From: PALSA-894 sp049698215
Lineage (GTDB): Bacteria > Pseudomonadota > Alphaproteobacteria > Rhizobiales > Xanthobacteraceae
Direction of reading: 5' to 3'
DNA length: 19,833 nucleotides
Assembly (NCBI GenBank): GCA_049698215.1
Contig: JBAVXH010000319.1
Span: forward strand, 1-19,833
Shown: positions 14,069 to 19,833 of the stretch, piece after piece
Layout of the letters: the number at the start of each line of letters is the position of its first letter
Numbering within the stretch: position 1 is the stretch's first letter
The notes under the pieces: generated by a model
The model's database searches: none
The model's input: the letters and a program-made list of their open reading frames with translations, nothing else
What the model was told of the DNA's origin: nothing
Program-made: the position numbers and the translations under genes

Positions 14069-14856
14069 TGAGCCGGACAACTCTTCTCGCTCTCCAGATC
14101 CTCGTCGCGGTCGTGTCGATCGCGCTGTGGCATGTCTTGACCACGGTGCCGATCGGCGGCGTGAAACTGCTGCCGCCGTTCTTCTTCTCCACGCCCTACG
14201 ACGTCGCCTCGCGTATCGTGCGCTGGTTCGTCGAAGGCACGATCTGGAAGCATCTGTGGATCACGCTGGTCGAGGCGATGCTCGCGTTCGTCATCGGCTC
14301 GCTCGGCGGCGTGCTGATCGGGTTCTGGTTCGCCCGCAAGCCGTCGATCAACGCGGTGTTCGATCCTTATGTGAAGATGCTCAACGCGCTGCCGCGCGTG
14401 GTGCTGGCGCCGATCTTTGCGCTCTGGTTCGGGCTCGGCATCGCCTCCAAGGTCGCGCTCGGCTTCACGCTGGTGTTCTTCATCGTGTTCTTCAACGTCT
14501 ATCAGGGCGTCAAGGAAGTCAGCCCGACGATCCTCGCCAATGCCCGCATGCTCGGCATGAGCGAGCAACAACTCATGCGCCATGTCTATTGGTCGTCCGC
14601 GCTGTCCTGGATGTTCTCCTCGCTGCACACCTCGGTCGGCTTCGCGGTGGTCGGCGCAGTGGTCGGCGAATATCTCGGCTCGGCGGCGGGCCTCGGCTAC
14701 ATCATCCAGCAGGCCGAAGGCGTGTTCGACGTGGCAGGCGTGTTCGCCGGCATGTTCGTGCTCGCGGTGTTCGTCATCGTGATCGACATGATCGTCACGG
14801 CGGTCGAGAAGCGGCTGCTCGTCTGGCGCCCGGTCGCCGCGACCGACGCTCGGTAG
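14068..14856 (+). CDS. ABC transporter permease, NitT/TauT type
   Basis: The 262-residue product is an inner-membrane permease of the BPD_transp_1 family. Hydrophobic segments lie at about 7-24, 69-88, 108-128 and 131-148, with two more near 190-210 and 230-250. The EAA-type cytoplasmic loop that contacts the ATPase is VSPTILANARMLGMSEQQLM (about 152-171), followed by the usual SSALSWMFSSLHTSVGFAVVGAV stretch in two parts. GEYLGSAAGLGYIIQQA is typical of SsuC/TauC-like permeases. It starts one base inside the ATPase stop codon and surely works with it. No solute-binding-protein gene lies on either side, although one is normally linked in this family. The next gene is a secreted esterase 59 bases downstream. 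Confidence 0.93.
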   Translation: MSRTTLLALQILVAVVSIALWHVLTTVPIGGVKLLPPFFFSTPYDVASRIVRWFVEGTIWKHLWITLVEAMLAFVIGSLGGVLIGFWFARKPSINAVFDPYVKMLNALPRVVLAPIFALWFGLGIASKVALGFTLVFFIVFFNVYQGVKEVSPTILANARMLGMSEQQLMRHVYWSSALSWMFSSLHTSVGFAVVGAVVGEYLGSAAGLGYIIQQAEGVFDVAGVFAGMFVLAVFVIVIDMIVTAVEKRLLVWRPVAATDAR

Positions 14857-14915
14857 CCCTCGATAGTTCGCGCTGCTAGGCTCCCGGGTAACGATAACCC
14901 AAGGGAGGCGACCCA

Positions 14916-15926
14916 ATGCGCGCGTTCGCGCTCGCGACGATTCTGCTCACCACCACGCCCGCGTTTGCCGACTATTTGGTCAAGGAGGTCGGCAGTTTCC
15001 ACGTCGGTGGCCGCACCGAAAACTTGAGCGGCCTGCCCACCAAGGAAGTCTCGTTCAGCGCCGGGATGCCCGCCATCAAGGTCGACCCGAACGGCGAGTT
15101 CGAGGTCGAGCAGATGTACGTGCAGTACGTGAAGCTGGCGCAGCCGAAGGCGCGCGTGCCGCTGCTGCTGTGGCACGGCGGCGGACTGTCCGGCGTAACG
15201 TGGGAGACCAAGCCCGACGGCAAGCCGGGCTGGCAGCAGTACTTTCTCAATGCCGGCTACGACGTCTACGTCTCGGATGCGGTCGAGCGCGGCCGCGCCT
15301 CATGGGCACGCTATCCCGAGATCTTCAAGAGTGAGCCGATGTTCCGCACCAAGAAGGAGGCTTGGGAGCTGTTCCGCATTGGCCCAAGCTACGTGCCGGG
15401 CGGCAGCCGCGCTGCATTCGAGGGACAGCAGTTTCCGATCGATGCGCTCGATACCTTCATGAAGCAGGGCGTGCCGCGCTGGCTCACCAACGATGCGGCG
15501 ACGCAGAAGGCCTATGACGCGCTGGTGCAGAAGGTCTGCCCATGCATCATCGTGGTGCACAGCCAGGGCGGTAATTTCGGCTTCAACGCCGCGCTCAACG
15601 CACCCGACAAGGTGAAGGCGCTGGTCGCGGTCGAGCCGTCCGGCGCGCCGGATCCCGCGAAGGTCGAGGCCGCCAAGGTGAAGGGCGTGCCGCTGCTCAT
15701 CGTGTGGGGCGATTTCATCGACAAGCACGCGATTTGGCCGAAGATCAAACCGAATCCGGAGAAATGGGCCGCGGCGATCAAGGCGGCCGGCGGCACGGTC
15801 GACACGTTCGACCTGCCCGTCATGGGCATCAAGGGCAACACCCATATGCTGATGATGGACCGCAACTCCGACGACATCGCGAAGCTGGTCCACGACTGGA
15901 TCGGCAAGCAGGGCTTGATGAATTAG
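14916..15926 (+). CDS. Secreted alpha/beta-hydrolase, esterase-713-like
   Basis: The 336-residue protein begins with a Sec signal peptide (MRAFALATILLTTTPAFA, predicted cleavage before Asp19), so it should be periplasmic or exported. The alpha/beta-hydrolase core shows an oxyanion loop LLLWHGGGLSGVTW (about 83-96), then PDGKPGWQQYFLNAGYDVYV and VERGRASW, which resemble the esterase 713 family. The nucleophile is Ser216 in VVHSQGGNFG, the base is probably His310 in GNTHMLMMD, and the acid is Glu240 in AVEPSG or Asp266 in WGDFID. In esterase 713 relatives a Glu after the next strand is thought to be used. The natural ester is unknown. GGAGG at 14904-14908 gives a good ribosome site. It follows the ABC permease by 59 bases on the same strand, so it may process the transported compound. 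The stop codon runs straight into a hairpin. Confidence 0.88.
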   Translation: MRAFALATILLTTTPAFADYLVKEVGSFHVGGRTENLSGLPTKEVSFSAGMPAIKVDPNGEFEVEQMYVQYVKLAQPKARVPLLLWHGGGLSGVTWETKPDGKPGWQQYFLNAGYDVYVSDAVERGRASWARYPEIFKSEPMFRTKKEAWELFRIGPSYVPGGSRAAFEGQQFPIDALDTFMKQGVPRWLTNDAATQKAYDALVQKVCPCIIVVHSQGGNFGFNAALNAPDKVKALVAVEPSGAPDPAKVEAAKVKGVPLLIVWGDFIDKHAIWPKIKPNPEKWAAAIKAAGGTVDTFDLPVMGIKGNTHMLMMDRNSDDIAKLVHDWIGKQGLMN

Positions 15927-15950
15927 AAGCGAGCGCATCGCGCTCGCTTC
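15926..15950 (+). terminator. Hairpin at the end of the esterase gene, probable 3'-end structure
   Basis: GAAGCGAGCGC (15926-15936) pairs perfectly with GCGCTCGCTTC (15940-15950) around a three-base ATC loop, beginning on the last base of the TAG stop codon. No T-run follows (GTATCACC), so it is a weak intrinsic terminator at best and could instead protect the 3' end of the mRNA. Confidence 0.45.
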
Positions 15951-15952
15951 GT

Positions 15953-16077
15953 ATCACCGGGCCGCCGCGCAGCGGCGAGACCCGGTGATCCGGAGCGGCG
16001 TACGAGGTGCCCTTCTAAGCGGGATGGCCGGGCGAAAGGGCGTTCACGCCCGTCTTCGACGGGCTATGCCCGGCCAT
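15953..16077. repeat. Two tandem palindromic intergenic repeats
   Basis: First, ATCACCGGG (15953-15961) and CCCGGTGAT (15981-15989) form a perfect 9-bp inverted repeat enclosing GCCGC/GCGGC. Second, ATGGCCGGGC (16024-16033) and GCCCGGCCAT (16068-16077) form a perfect 10-bp inverted repeat enclosing the hairpin GGGCGTTCACGCCC (16038-16051). With the hairpin at 15926-15950 they fill the convergent gap between the esterase and the shikimate-dehydrogenase-like gene. Confidence 0.7.
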
Positions 16078-16092
16078 GACGAACGGAGGGAC

Positions 16093-16884
16093 CTATTTCC
16101 CCAGCAAAAACTCGCTGATGAAATCCACCTGCGCGTTGAACATCTCAACGCCGGTCTGCGTGCGGCAGCCTTTGGCCTTCGCGGCGTCGAGCAGCGGCGT
16201 CATGGCCGGGATCGTGATCACGTCAGCGACGAACTGACCGGCTGACAGCTCCGACGCATCGACCGGGAGCGGATCGCCGGGCTTCATGCCCGCGGGCGTG
16301 GCGTTGACGACGAGATCGAAGCCGGAGGGATCGACTTTGTCGGCCGCCGTGACCGTGTGGCTGTGACGTTCGAGCCGCGCGATCAGCGTGTCGCGCTTTT
16401 TCGTATCGACATCGATCAGCGTCACGCTTGCGCCCTCCGTTGCGAGCGCGAGCGCAATCGCCGACCCCGCGCCGCCGGCGCCGACCTGCAGCGCGCGTTT
16501 GCCGCTCAGGTCGAAGCTGTTGCGCTTCAGCGCAGCGACAAAGCCTCCGCCATCGGTCATGTCGCCGGTCCAGCGGCCGTCGGAGGTGCGCCGCATCACG
16601 TTGCAGACCTCCAGCACGCGTGCGCGCTCCGAGGGGTCGTCGCAATGACGGAACGCGACCGGCTTGTGCGGCACCGTGATGATGATGCCATCGAGGTTCG
16701 GAAGCTTCTTGGCGAGGCGGAAGAAGTCGTCGATATCGGCGGGCTTCACCTGCAGCGGGATCATGATCGCATCGGCGCCGCGCGCGTAGAAGCCCTGCGT
16801 CACGCCGGCCGGCGATTTCACCTGCGCGATCGGATCGCCGATGGTGACGTGGATGCGCGTTGCACCATTGAGGGCAGGGAGCAT
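16093..16884 (-). CDS. Shikimate dehydrogenase-like oxidoreductase, probably not housekeeping AroE
   Basis: The 263-residue protein has the two-domain shikimate/quinate dehydrogenase fold. Lys74 (TVPHK), Asn95 (VCNVMRR) and Asp111 (GDMTDGGG) match the spacing (21, 16) of E. coli AroE Lys65, Asn86 and Asp102. The NAD(P) loop VGAGGAGSAIAL begins near residue 133, and GVEMFNAQ near 243-250 supplies the late substrate Gln. However, the substrate-binding start reads GDPIAQVKSP, where AroE has an H-S-x-S pattern. The first of the two carboxylate-binding serines is thus Val22 and the preceding His is Gln21. This favours a related hydroxy or cyclic acid as substrate over shikimate. It is the last gene of the minus-strand catabolic-looking cluster, separated from the TRAP binding-protein gene by a palindromic repeat. 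GAGAAG lies just before the ATG. Confidence 0.85.
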   Translation of the reverse strand: MLPALNGATRIHVTIGDPIAQVKSPAGVTQGFYARGADAIMIPLQVKPADIDDFFRLAKKLPNLDGIIITVPHKPVAFRHCDDPSERARVLEVCNVMRRTSDGRWTGDMTDGGGFVAALKRNSFDLSGKRALQVGAGGAGSAIALALATEGASVTLIDVDTKKRDTLIARLERHSHTVTAADKVDPSGFDLVVNATPAGMKPGDPLPVDASELSAGQFVADVITIPAMTPLLDAAKAKGCRTQTGVEMFNAQVDFISEFLLGK

Positions 16885-16905
16885 GGTTCTTCTCTAACTA
16901 TTAGC

Positions 16906-17017
16906 CCTCACCCTGAGGAGCCATGCGAAGCATGGCGTCTCGAAGGGCGAGGGCGTGTACTCCGAGTTTGCGGCCATCCTTCGAGGCCCGCGCTCGCGCG
17001 GGCGCCTCAGGATGAGG
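16906..17017. repeat. Palindromic repeat (CCTCAyCCTGAGG ends) after the TRAP binding-protein gene
   Basis: The 13-bp ends CCTCACCCTGAGG (16906-16918) and CCTCAGGATGAGG (17005-17017) are inverted copies with one difference. Inner sub-palindromes include CATGCGAAGCATG (16922-16934) and the GC-rich hairpin CCCGCGCTCGCGCGGG (16987-17002). It lies 3 bases beyond the stop codon of the TRAP gene and may reduce read-through into the next gene. Confidence 0.75.
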
Positions 17018-17020
17018 TCT

Positions 17021-18040
17021 TTAATACAACGACTTGTACTTGGTCAGGCTGTCCTTGAGATCCTTCATGATCTCGTCCGGATTGTAGCCGGCCTTCTTGG
17101 CGTTCTCGGCCCACTCGGCATAGAGCGGCTCGGCGGCCTTGCGCCATTCGGCAAGCTGCGCCGGCGTCAGCGGGTCGAGCTCCTGGCCGGGCTGTGCCTT
17201 GATCTTGTCGCGCCCCGCGGCCTCGAAGGTCGCCCACGGGTCGGCGATCTTGCCGGCCCATTCCGGCGTGCAGTGATCGTCGATCACCTTTTTCTGCGTG
17301 GCGGAGAGCGCCTCGTACTTGCCCTTGTTGATCACCCAGCCCTGTTCGGTGACGTAGAACGCCGCATCGAGATGATGCTTGGTCACCTTGTCGATGCCGA
17401 ACAGCACGATCGACCCCCACGGGAAGGTGATCGCCTCGGCGACGCCCTTCTCGAGCACATCGCGCGCTTCCGGCGCGGAGGCTTGCACGTTGGTGCCGCC
17501 GAGCAGCGTGATGAAGCGCGCGATGGTGGCGTTGGCGGGACGCACCTTCATGCCCTTCACGTCGCCGGGCACGACGATCTTCTTCCTGGTGGAATGGAAC
17601 GTGCCCGGATCGTGCGCGAAGGTGAGGCAATAGTGAACGTCCGCCATCTCTTTCGGCGCGTACTTGCGGTACCAGGCATCGAGCGCGGCGCTGCCTTCCT
17701 TCGAATTGGCGAACAGGAAGGGCAGCTCCATCGCACCCATCACCGGGAAACGGCCGGGCTCGTAGCCGGGGTTGACGTGCGCCACATCCGCGATGCCGTC
17801 GCGCGCCATGTTGTAGTGATCGAACGCCTTGCCGAGCTGCTGCGCCGGAAAGATCTTGATCTTGATGGTGCCGCCCGAAGCCTTCTCGATCGATTGCGCC
17901 CACGCCTCGGCGGCCGGGTGCATCGGGTGCGACGGCGGCACCCAGTGCGAGAAGCGCCACTCGACGGCCTTGTCCTGCGCGAAGGCGGGCGCTGCGCAGA
18001 GCAGCGCGGCGAGCGCGATTGCCCTTCCGAAATGCTTCAT
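17021..18040 (-). CDS. TRAP transporter substrate-binding protein, DctP family
   Basis: The 339-residue protein is the periplasmic solute receptor of a tripartite ATP-independent transporter. A Sec signal peptide MKHFGRAIALAALLCAAPAFA is followed by QDKAVEWRFSHWVPPSHPMH. The DctP fold is shown by FPAQQLGKAFDHYNMARDGIADVAH in two parts, ELPFLFANSKEG, and the substrate-site arginine Arg167 in GMKVRPANATIARF, which usually salt-bridges a carboxylate. TFPWGS (about 205-210) is the usual aromatic segment. A carboxylate ligand is therefore expected, but its identity is open. GGGGAGG before the ATG at 18040 is a strong ribosome site. It lies 60 bases after the oxidoreductase gene on the same strand. 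No DctQ/DctM membrane genes are seen in the window, so the permease must be encoded elsewhere or be shared. Confidence 0.92.
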   Translation of the reverse strand: MKHFGRAIALAALLCAAPAFAQDKAVEWRFSHWVPPSHPMHPAAEAWAQSIEKASGGTIKIKIFPAQQLGKAFDHYNMARDGIADVAHVNPGYEPGRFPVMGAMELPFLFANSKEGSAALDAWYRKYAPKEMADVHYCLTFAHDPGTFHSTRKKIVVPGDVKGMKVRPANATIARFITLLGGTNVQASAPEARDVLEKGVAEAITFPWGSIVLFGIDKVTKHHLDAAFYVTEQGWVINKGKYEALSATQKKVIDDHCTPEWAGKIADPWATFEAAGRDKIKAQPGQELDPLTPAQLAEWRKAAEPLYAEWAENAKKAGYNPDEIMKDLKDSLTKYKSLY

Positions 18041-18100
18041 GAGGTCCTCCCCTGACGAATTTTGTTATCGACTATCACATTCCGGCGGCCGTGCGCCAAG

Positions 18101-19009
18101 TCACTCCGCTGCTGCTTTCTTGTCGCGGTTTTCCCAATACGTATAGGCGAGCGTGTGGTCCTTCTCGCTGCCCACTTTGTCGCGCGCCTCGTCGAACAGC
18201 GCCGACGACATGCCGATGAGTGGGCTGTCGGCGCCGATGGCCTTCGCAAGGCCCGCCGCGATGCCGACATCCTTCGCCATCAGGCCGAGCGCAAAGCCAG
18301 AGGCGAACTGGCGCGACACGACGTGCTGCTTGGCGACGTGCTCGGTGCAGAAACTGTGGCCGGACGAAACATCCATGACATCGACCATCGTCCCCTGGTC
18401 GAGCCCGAATTTTTCGCCCACCAGCAGGGCCTCGGACACCGCGATGAACGCCGTGCCGGCCACAAAATTGTTCAGCGCCTTCATGGCGTGGCCGTTGCCC
18501 GGGCCGCCGACCGCGAACAGCCGCTTCCCCATGGTGGCGAGCACGGGCCTGGCGGCTTCGACCGCTGCCACATCGCCGCCGATCATGATCGCGAGCGTGC
18601 CGTCCGTGGCGCGCGGCACGCCGCCCGAGACCGGCGCATCCACGAAGGTAAGGCCGCGCTTTGCGAGATCGGCGTGGGTCGCCCGCGAGCCAACCGGGGC
18701 GGACGAGCTCATGTCGATGACCAGCGCACCTTTCGGCAGGTTAGCGGCTAATGCGCCGCCTTCGGCCTCGAACAGGCAGGCGCGGACTTCCTTGCCGGTG
18801 GGCAGCATGGTGATGACGGCGTCGGCCTGCTTGCCCATCTCGGCGAGTGTCGCGGCCGCCTTTGCGCCGATGTCTTTTGCGGCTTGCTGCGCGCGCGCCG
18901 TGTCGAGGTCATAGACGGTGACGTCGTAACCGCCCTTCACGAGATTGGCTGCCATCGGCCGGCCCATGTTCCCGATGCCGATGAAGCCGATTGTCCTGAT
19001 GTCTGGCAT
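18101..19009 (-). CDS. NAD-dependent beta-hydroxyacid dehydrogenase (3-hydroxyisobutyrate dehydrogenase family)
   Basis: The 302-residue protein has the family layout: Rossmann domain GFIGIGNMGRPMAANLVKGG (8-27), substrate loop DAPVSGGVPRATDGTL (124-139) and catalytic Lys177 in GGPGNGHAMKALNN. An acidic residue at the end of the second strand (VYDLD) favours NAD over NADP. Family members oxidise 3-hydroxyisobutyrate, tartronate semialdehyde (in reverse), L-threonate or similar acids, and sequence alone does not choose among them. The C-terminal helical domain has GLMAKDVGIAAGLAKAIG, as usual. Its ATG lies 3 bases after the stop of the MmgE/PrpD gene, so the two are co-translated. It precedes the TRAP binding protein by 60 bases, which suggests oxidation of the imported compound or a derivative of it. 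Confidence 0.9.
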   Translation of the reverse strand: MPDIRTIGFIGIGNMGRPMAANLVKGGYDVTVYDLDTARAQQAAKDIGAKAAATLAEMGKQADAVITMLPTGKEVRACLFEAEGGALAANLPKGALVIDMSSSAPVGSRATHADLAKRGLTFVDAPVSGGVPRATDGTLAIMIGGDVAAVEAARPVLATMGKRLFAVGGPGNGHAMKALNNFVAGTAFIAVSEALLVGEKFGLDQGTMVDVMDVSSGHSFCTEHVAKQHVVSRQFASGFALGLMAKDVGIAAGLAKAIGADSPLIGMSSALFDEARDKVGSEKDHTLAYTYWENRDKKAAAE

Positions 19010-19012
19010 CGG

Positions 19013-19833
19013 TCACGCGCCCAACGCAGATGCTTCGATGAGAGGCCGGATATCGCGGATCGCCTCGACATCCCAAAGCTGCTTCACAAGTTCCCTGGCG
19101 CGTGCTTGCCCCAGCACCGGCTCGACATTCTCGACGAACTTCTGCTCCAGCCCGGCGTCGTCGAGCGGCACCAGGCGTGAGCCCAGCGCCTCGTCGGCCT
19201 GGCGCACGAATTGTCCACGCGGCGTGGTCACGGTCACGCGGGCGGGCCGCAGCCTCGGATAAAGCTGATCGATCTCCGGTGGCGCCGTGATGGTGAGCTT
19301 CTCGGCGAACTTGCCGAAGGCCGGGTCGGCCCTCGTCTCCGCGTTGAAGTGATGCACCTTGATGCCGCGGAAGCGCGCCGCGAGCCCCATCAGGTACGGG
19401 AAGGAGAGCTGCGCGCTCGCATAATCGTCCCAGCCGGTGTGCGCGTGCTCGGCGGCGATGCGATAGGTCTCGACATCGACCTTGCTGATGTCCTCGGCGT
19501 CGATCTTCTCGTCATTCATCAAGCCGAACAGTGCCTCCACTGCGGGCTGGATGTGGCGGCAGCACGCATAGGGCTTGATGTAGCAGTCGGTGATGCCGAA
19601 CGGCGCATCGGGCGGCAGCGCGATGGGCCGCGCCTTGTCGGAGCGGCCGAACGCGAAGGCCTGCATGAAGCCGTCGCGTGCCTCGATCACGTTGGGCGGG
19701 CCGTTCACGCCAAGCTCGGCGAGCAGCGCCGCCTGGATTCCCTCGCGCGAGGCATGGCCCGCGTGCAGGCGCTTGATGTCGGCGCCGCCGTTCACGAAGG
19801 CAAACAGGCCGGCCGCGGCGCTCGCCGCGATGC
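19013..19833 (-). CDS. MmgE/PrpD family protein, C-terminal part (gene runs off the window)
   Basis: The visible 272 or so codons are open from the window edge (IAASAAAGLFAFV then NGGADIKRLHAGHASREGIQ) to TGA at 19015-19013. Features of the MmgE/PrpD family (2-methylcitrate dehydratase, iminodisuccinate epimerase, cis-aconitate decarboxylase relatives) are KRLHAGHASREG, the YIKPYACCRHIQPAVEAL segment and the C-terminal domain with VDVETYRIAAEHAHTGWDDY and SAQLSFPYLMG. A GTG at 19795 is not the true start, because the frame and family homology continue beyond it. Enzymes of this fold dehydrate, isomerise or decarboxylate polycarboxylates. With the TRAP receptor and hydroxyacid dehydrogenase next to it, a carboxylate catabolic role is likely, but it need not be 2-methylcitrate, since no prpB or prpC is seen. 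Confidence 0.88.
   Translation of the reverse strand, partial: IAASAAAGLFAFVNGGADIKRLHAGHASREGIQAALLAELGVNGPPNVIEARDGFMQAFAFGRSDKARPIALPPDAPFGITDCYIKPYACCRHIQPAVEALFGLMNDEKIDAEDISKVDVETYRIAAEHAHTGWDDYASAQLSFPYLMGLAARFRGIKVHHFNAETRADPAFGKFAEKLTITAPPEIDQLYPRLRPARVTVTTPRGQFVRQADEALGSRLVPLDDAGLEQKFVENVEPVLGQARARELVKQLWDVEAIRDIRPLIEASALGA

Noticed and set aside
13168..14856. Single 562-codon plus-strand frame suggesting an ATPase-permease fusion
   Set aside because: The permease part is real, but the upstream part is an out-of-frame reading of the ATPase gene. The ATPase has all its motifs in its own frame and ends at TGA overlapping the permease ATG.
15926..16077. CRISPR-like array or small RNA gene in the hairpin-rich gap
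   Set aside because: The hairpins differ from each other, there are no equal repeats with unique spacers, and no clear promoter-terminator pair is present; they fit intergenic palindromic repeats.

Overview
The window looks like chromosomal DNA of a GC-rich alphaproteobacterium of the order Hyphomicrobiales (Rhizobiales), in the Bradyrhizobiaceae/Xanthobacteraceae range. This is inferred from protein style, the miaA-ilvB-ilvN-ilvC neighbourhood, and palindromic intergenic repeats of the kind common in those genomes. No species can be named by eye. There is no rRNA, tRNA, CRISPR array, insertion sequence or phage gene, and no gene-free stretch exceeds 300 bases. The longest (4097-4332) is the ilvB promoter and leader.

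Layout. 1-216: end of a palindromic repeat and a frameshifted DUF433 (antitoxin-type) remnant. 256-1991: miaA (+) and msrQ (-), convergent and overlapping by 76 bases. 2172-4096: a type II HAD hydrolase (-) and an M20 carboxypeptidase G2-like peptidase (+), divergent from a 77-base spacer. 4132-8867: branched-chain amino acid operon of promoter, leader peptide (MLRNILIVVVARTAGGG) and intrinsic terminator, then ilvB, ilvN, a luciferase-like monooxygenase gene and ilvC, closed by a repeat and a 12-bp terminator hairpin. 9037-11229: an M4 (thermolysin-family) peptidase without visible signal peptide (-), divergent from an NTF2-like gene (+) across a 14-bp palindrome. 11381-13072: membrane alkaline-phosphatase-superfamily enzyme of the LtaS/OpgB type. 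13232-15926: NitT/TauT-type ABC ATPase and permease without a binding-protein gene, then a secreted esterase. 16093-19833: minus-strand catabolic-looking cluster, in transcription order MmgE/PrpD (partial), a 3-hydroxyisobutyrate-dehydrogenase-like oxidoreductase, a TRAP substrate-binding protein and a shikimate-dehydrogenase-like oxidoreductase.

How the genes work together. IlvB and IlvN form acetohydroxyacid synthase and IlvC does the next step to valine and isoleucine. The leader, with a run of Ile/Leu/Val codons before a terminator, indicates transcription attenuation by charged branched-chain tRNAs. The right-hand cluster is probably an uptake-plus-oxidation route for an organic acid of unknown identity. 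I see no wholly unknown defence or mobile system. The most informative non-gene signals are the unannotated ilv attenuator and the habit of palindromic repeats to sit directly on or after stop codons, in two cases supplying the stop codon itself.
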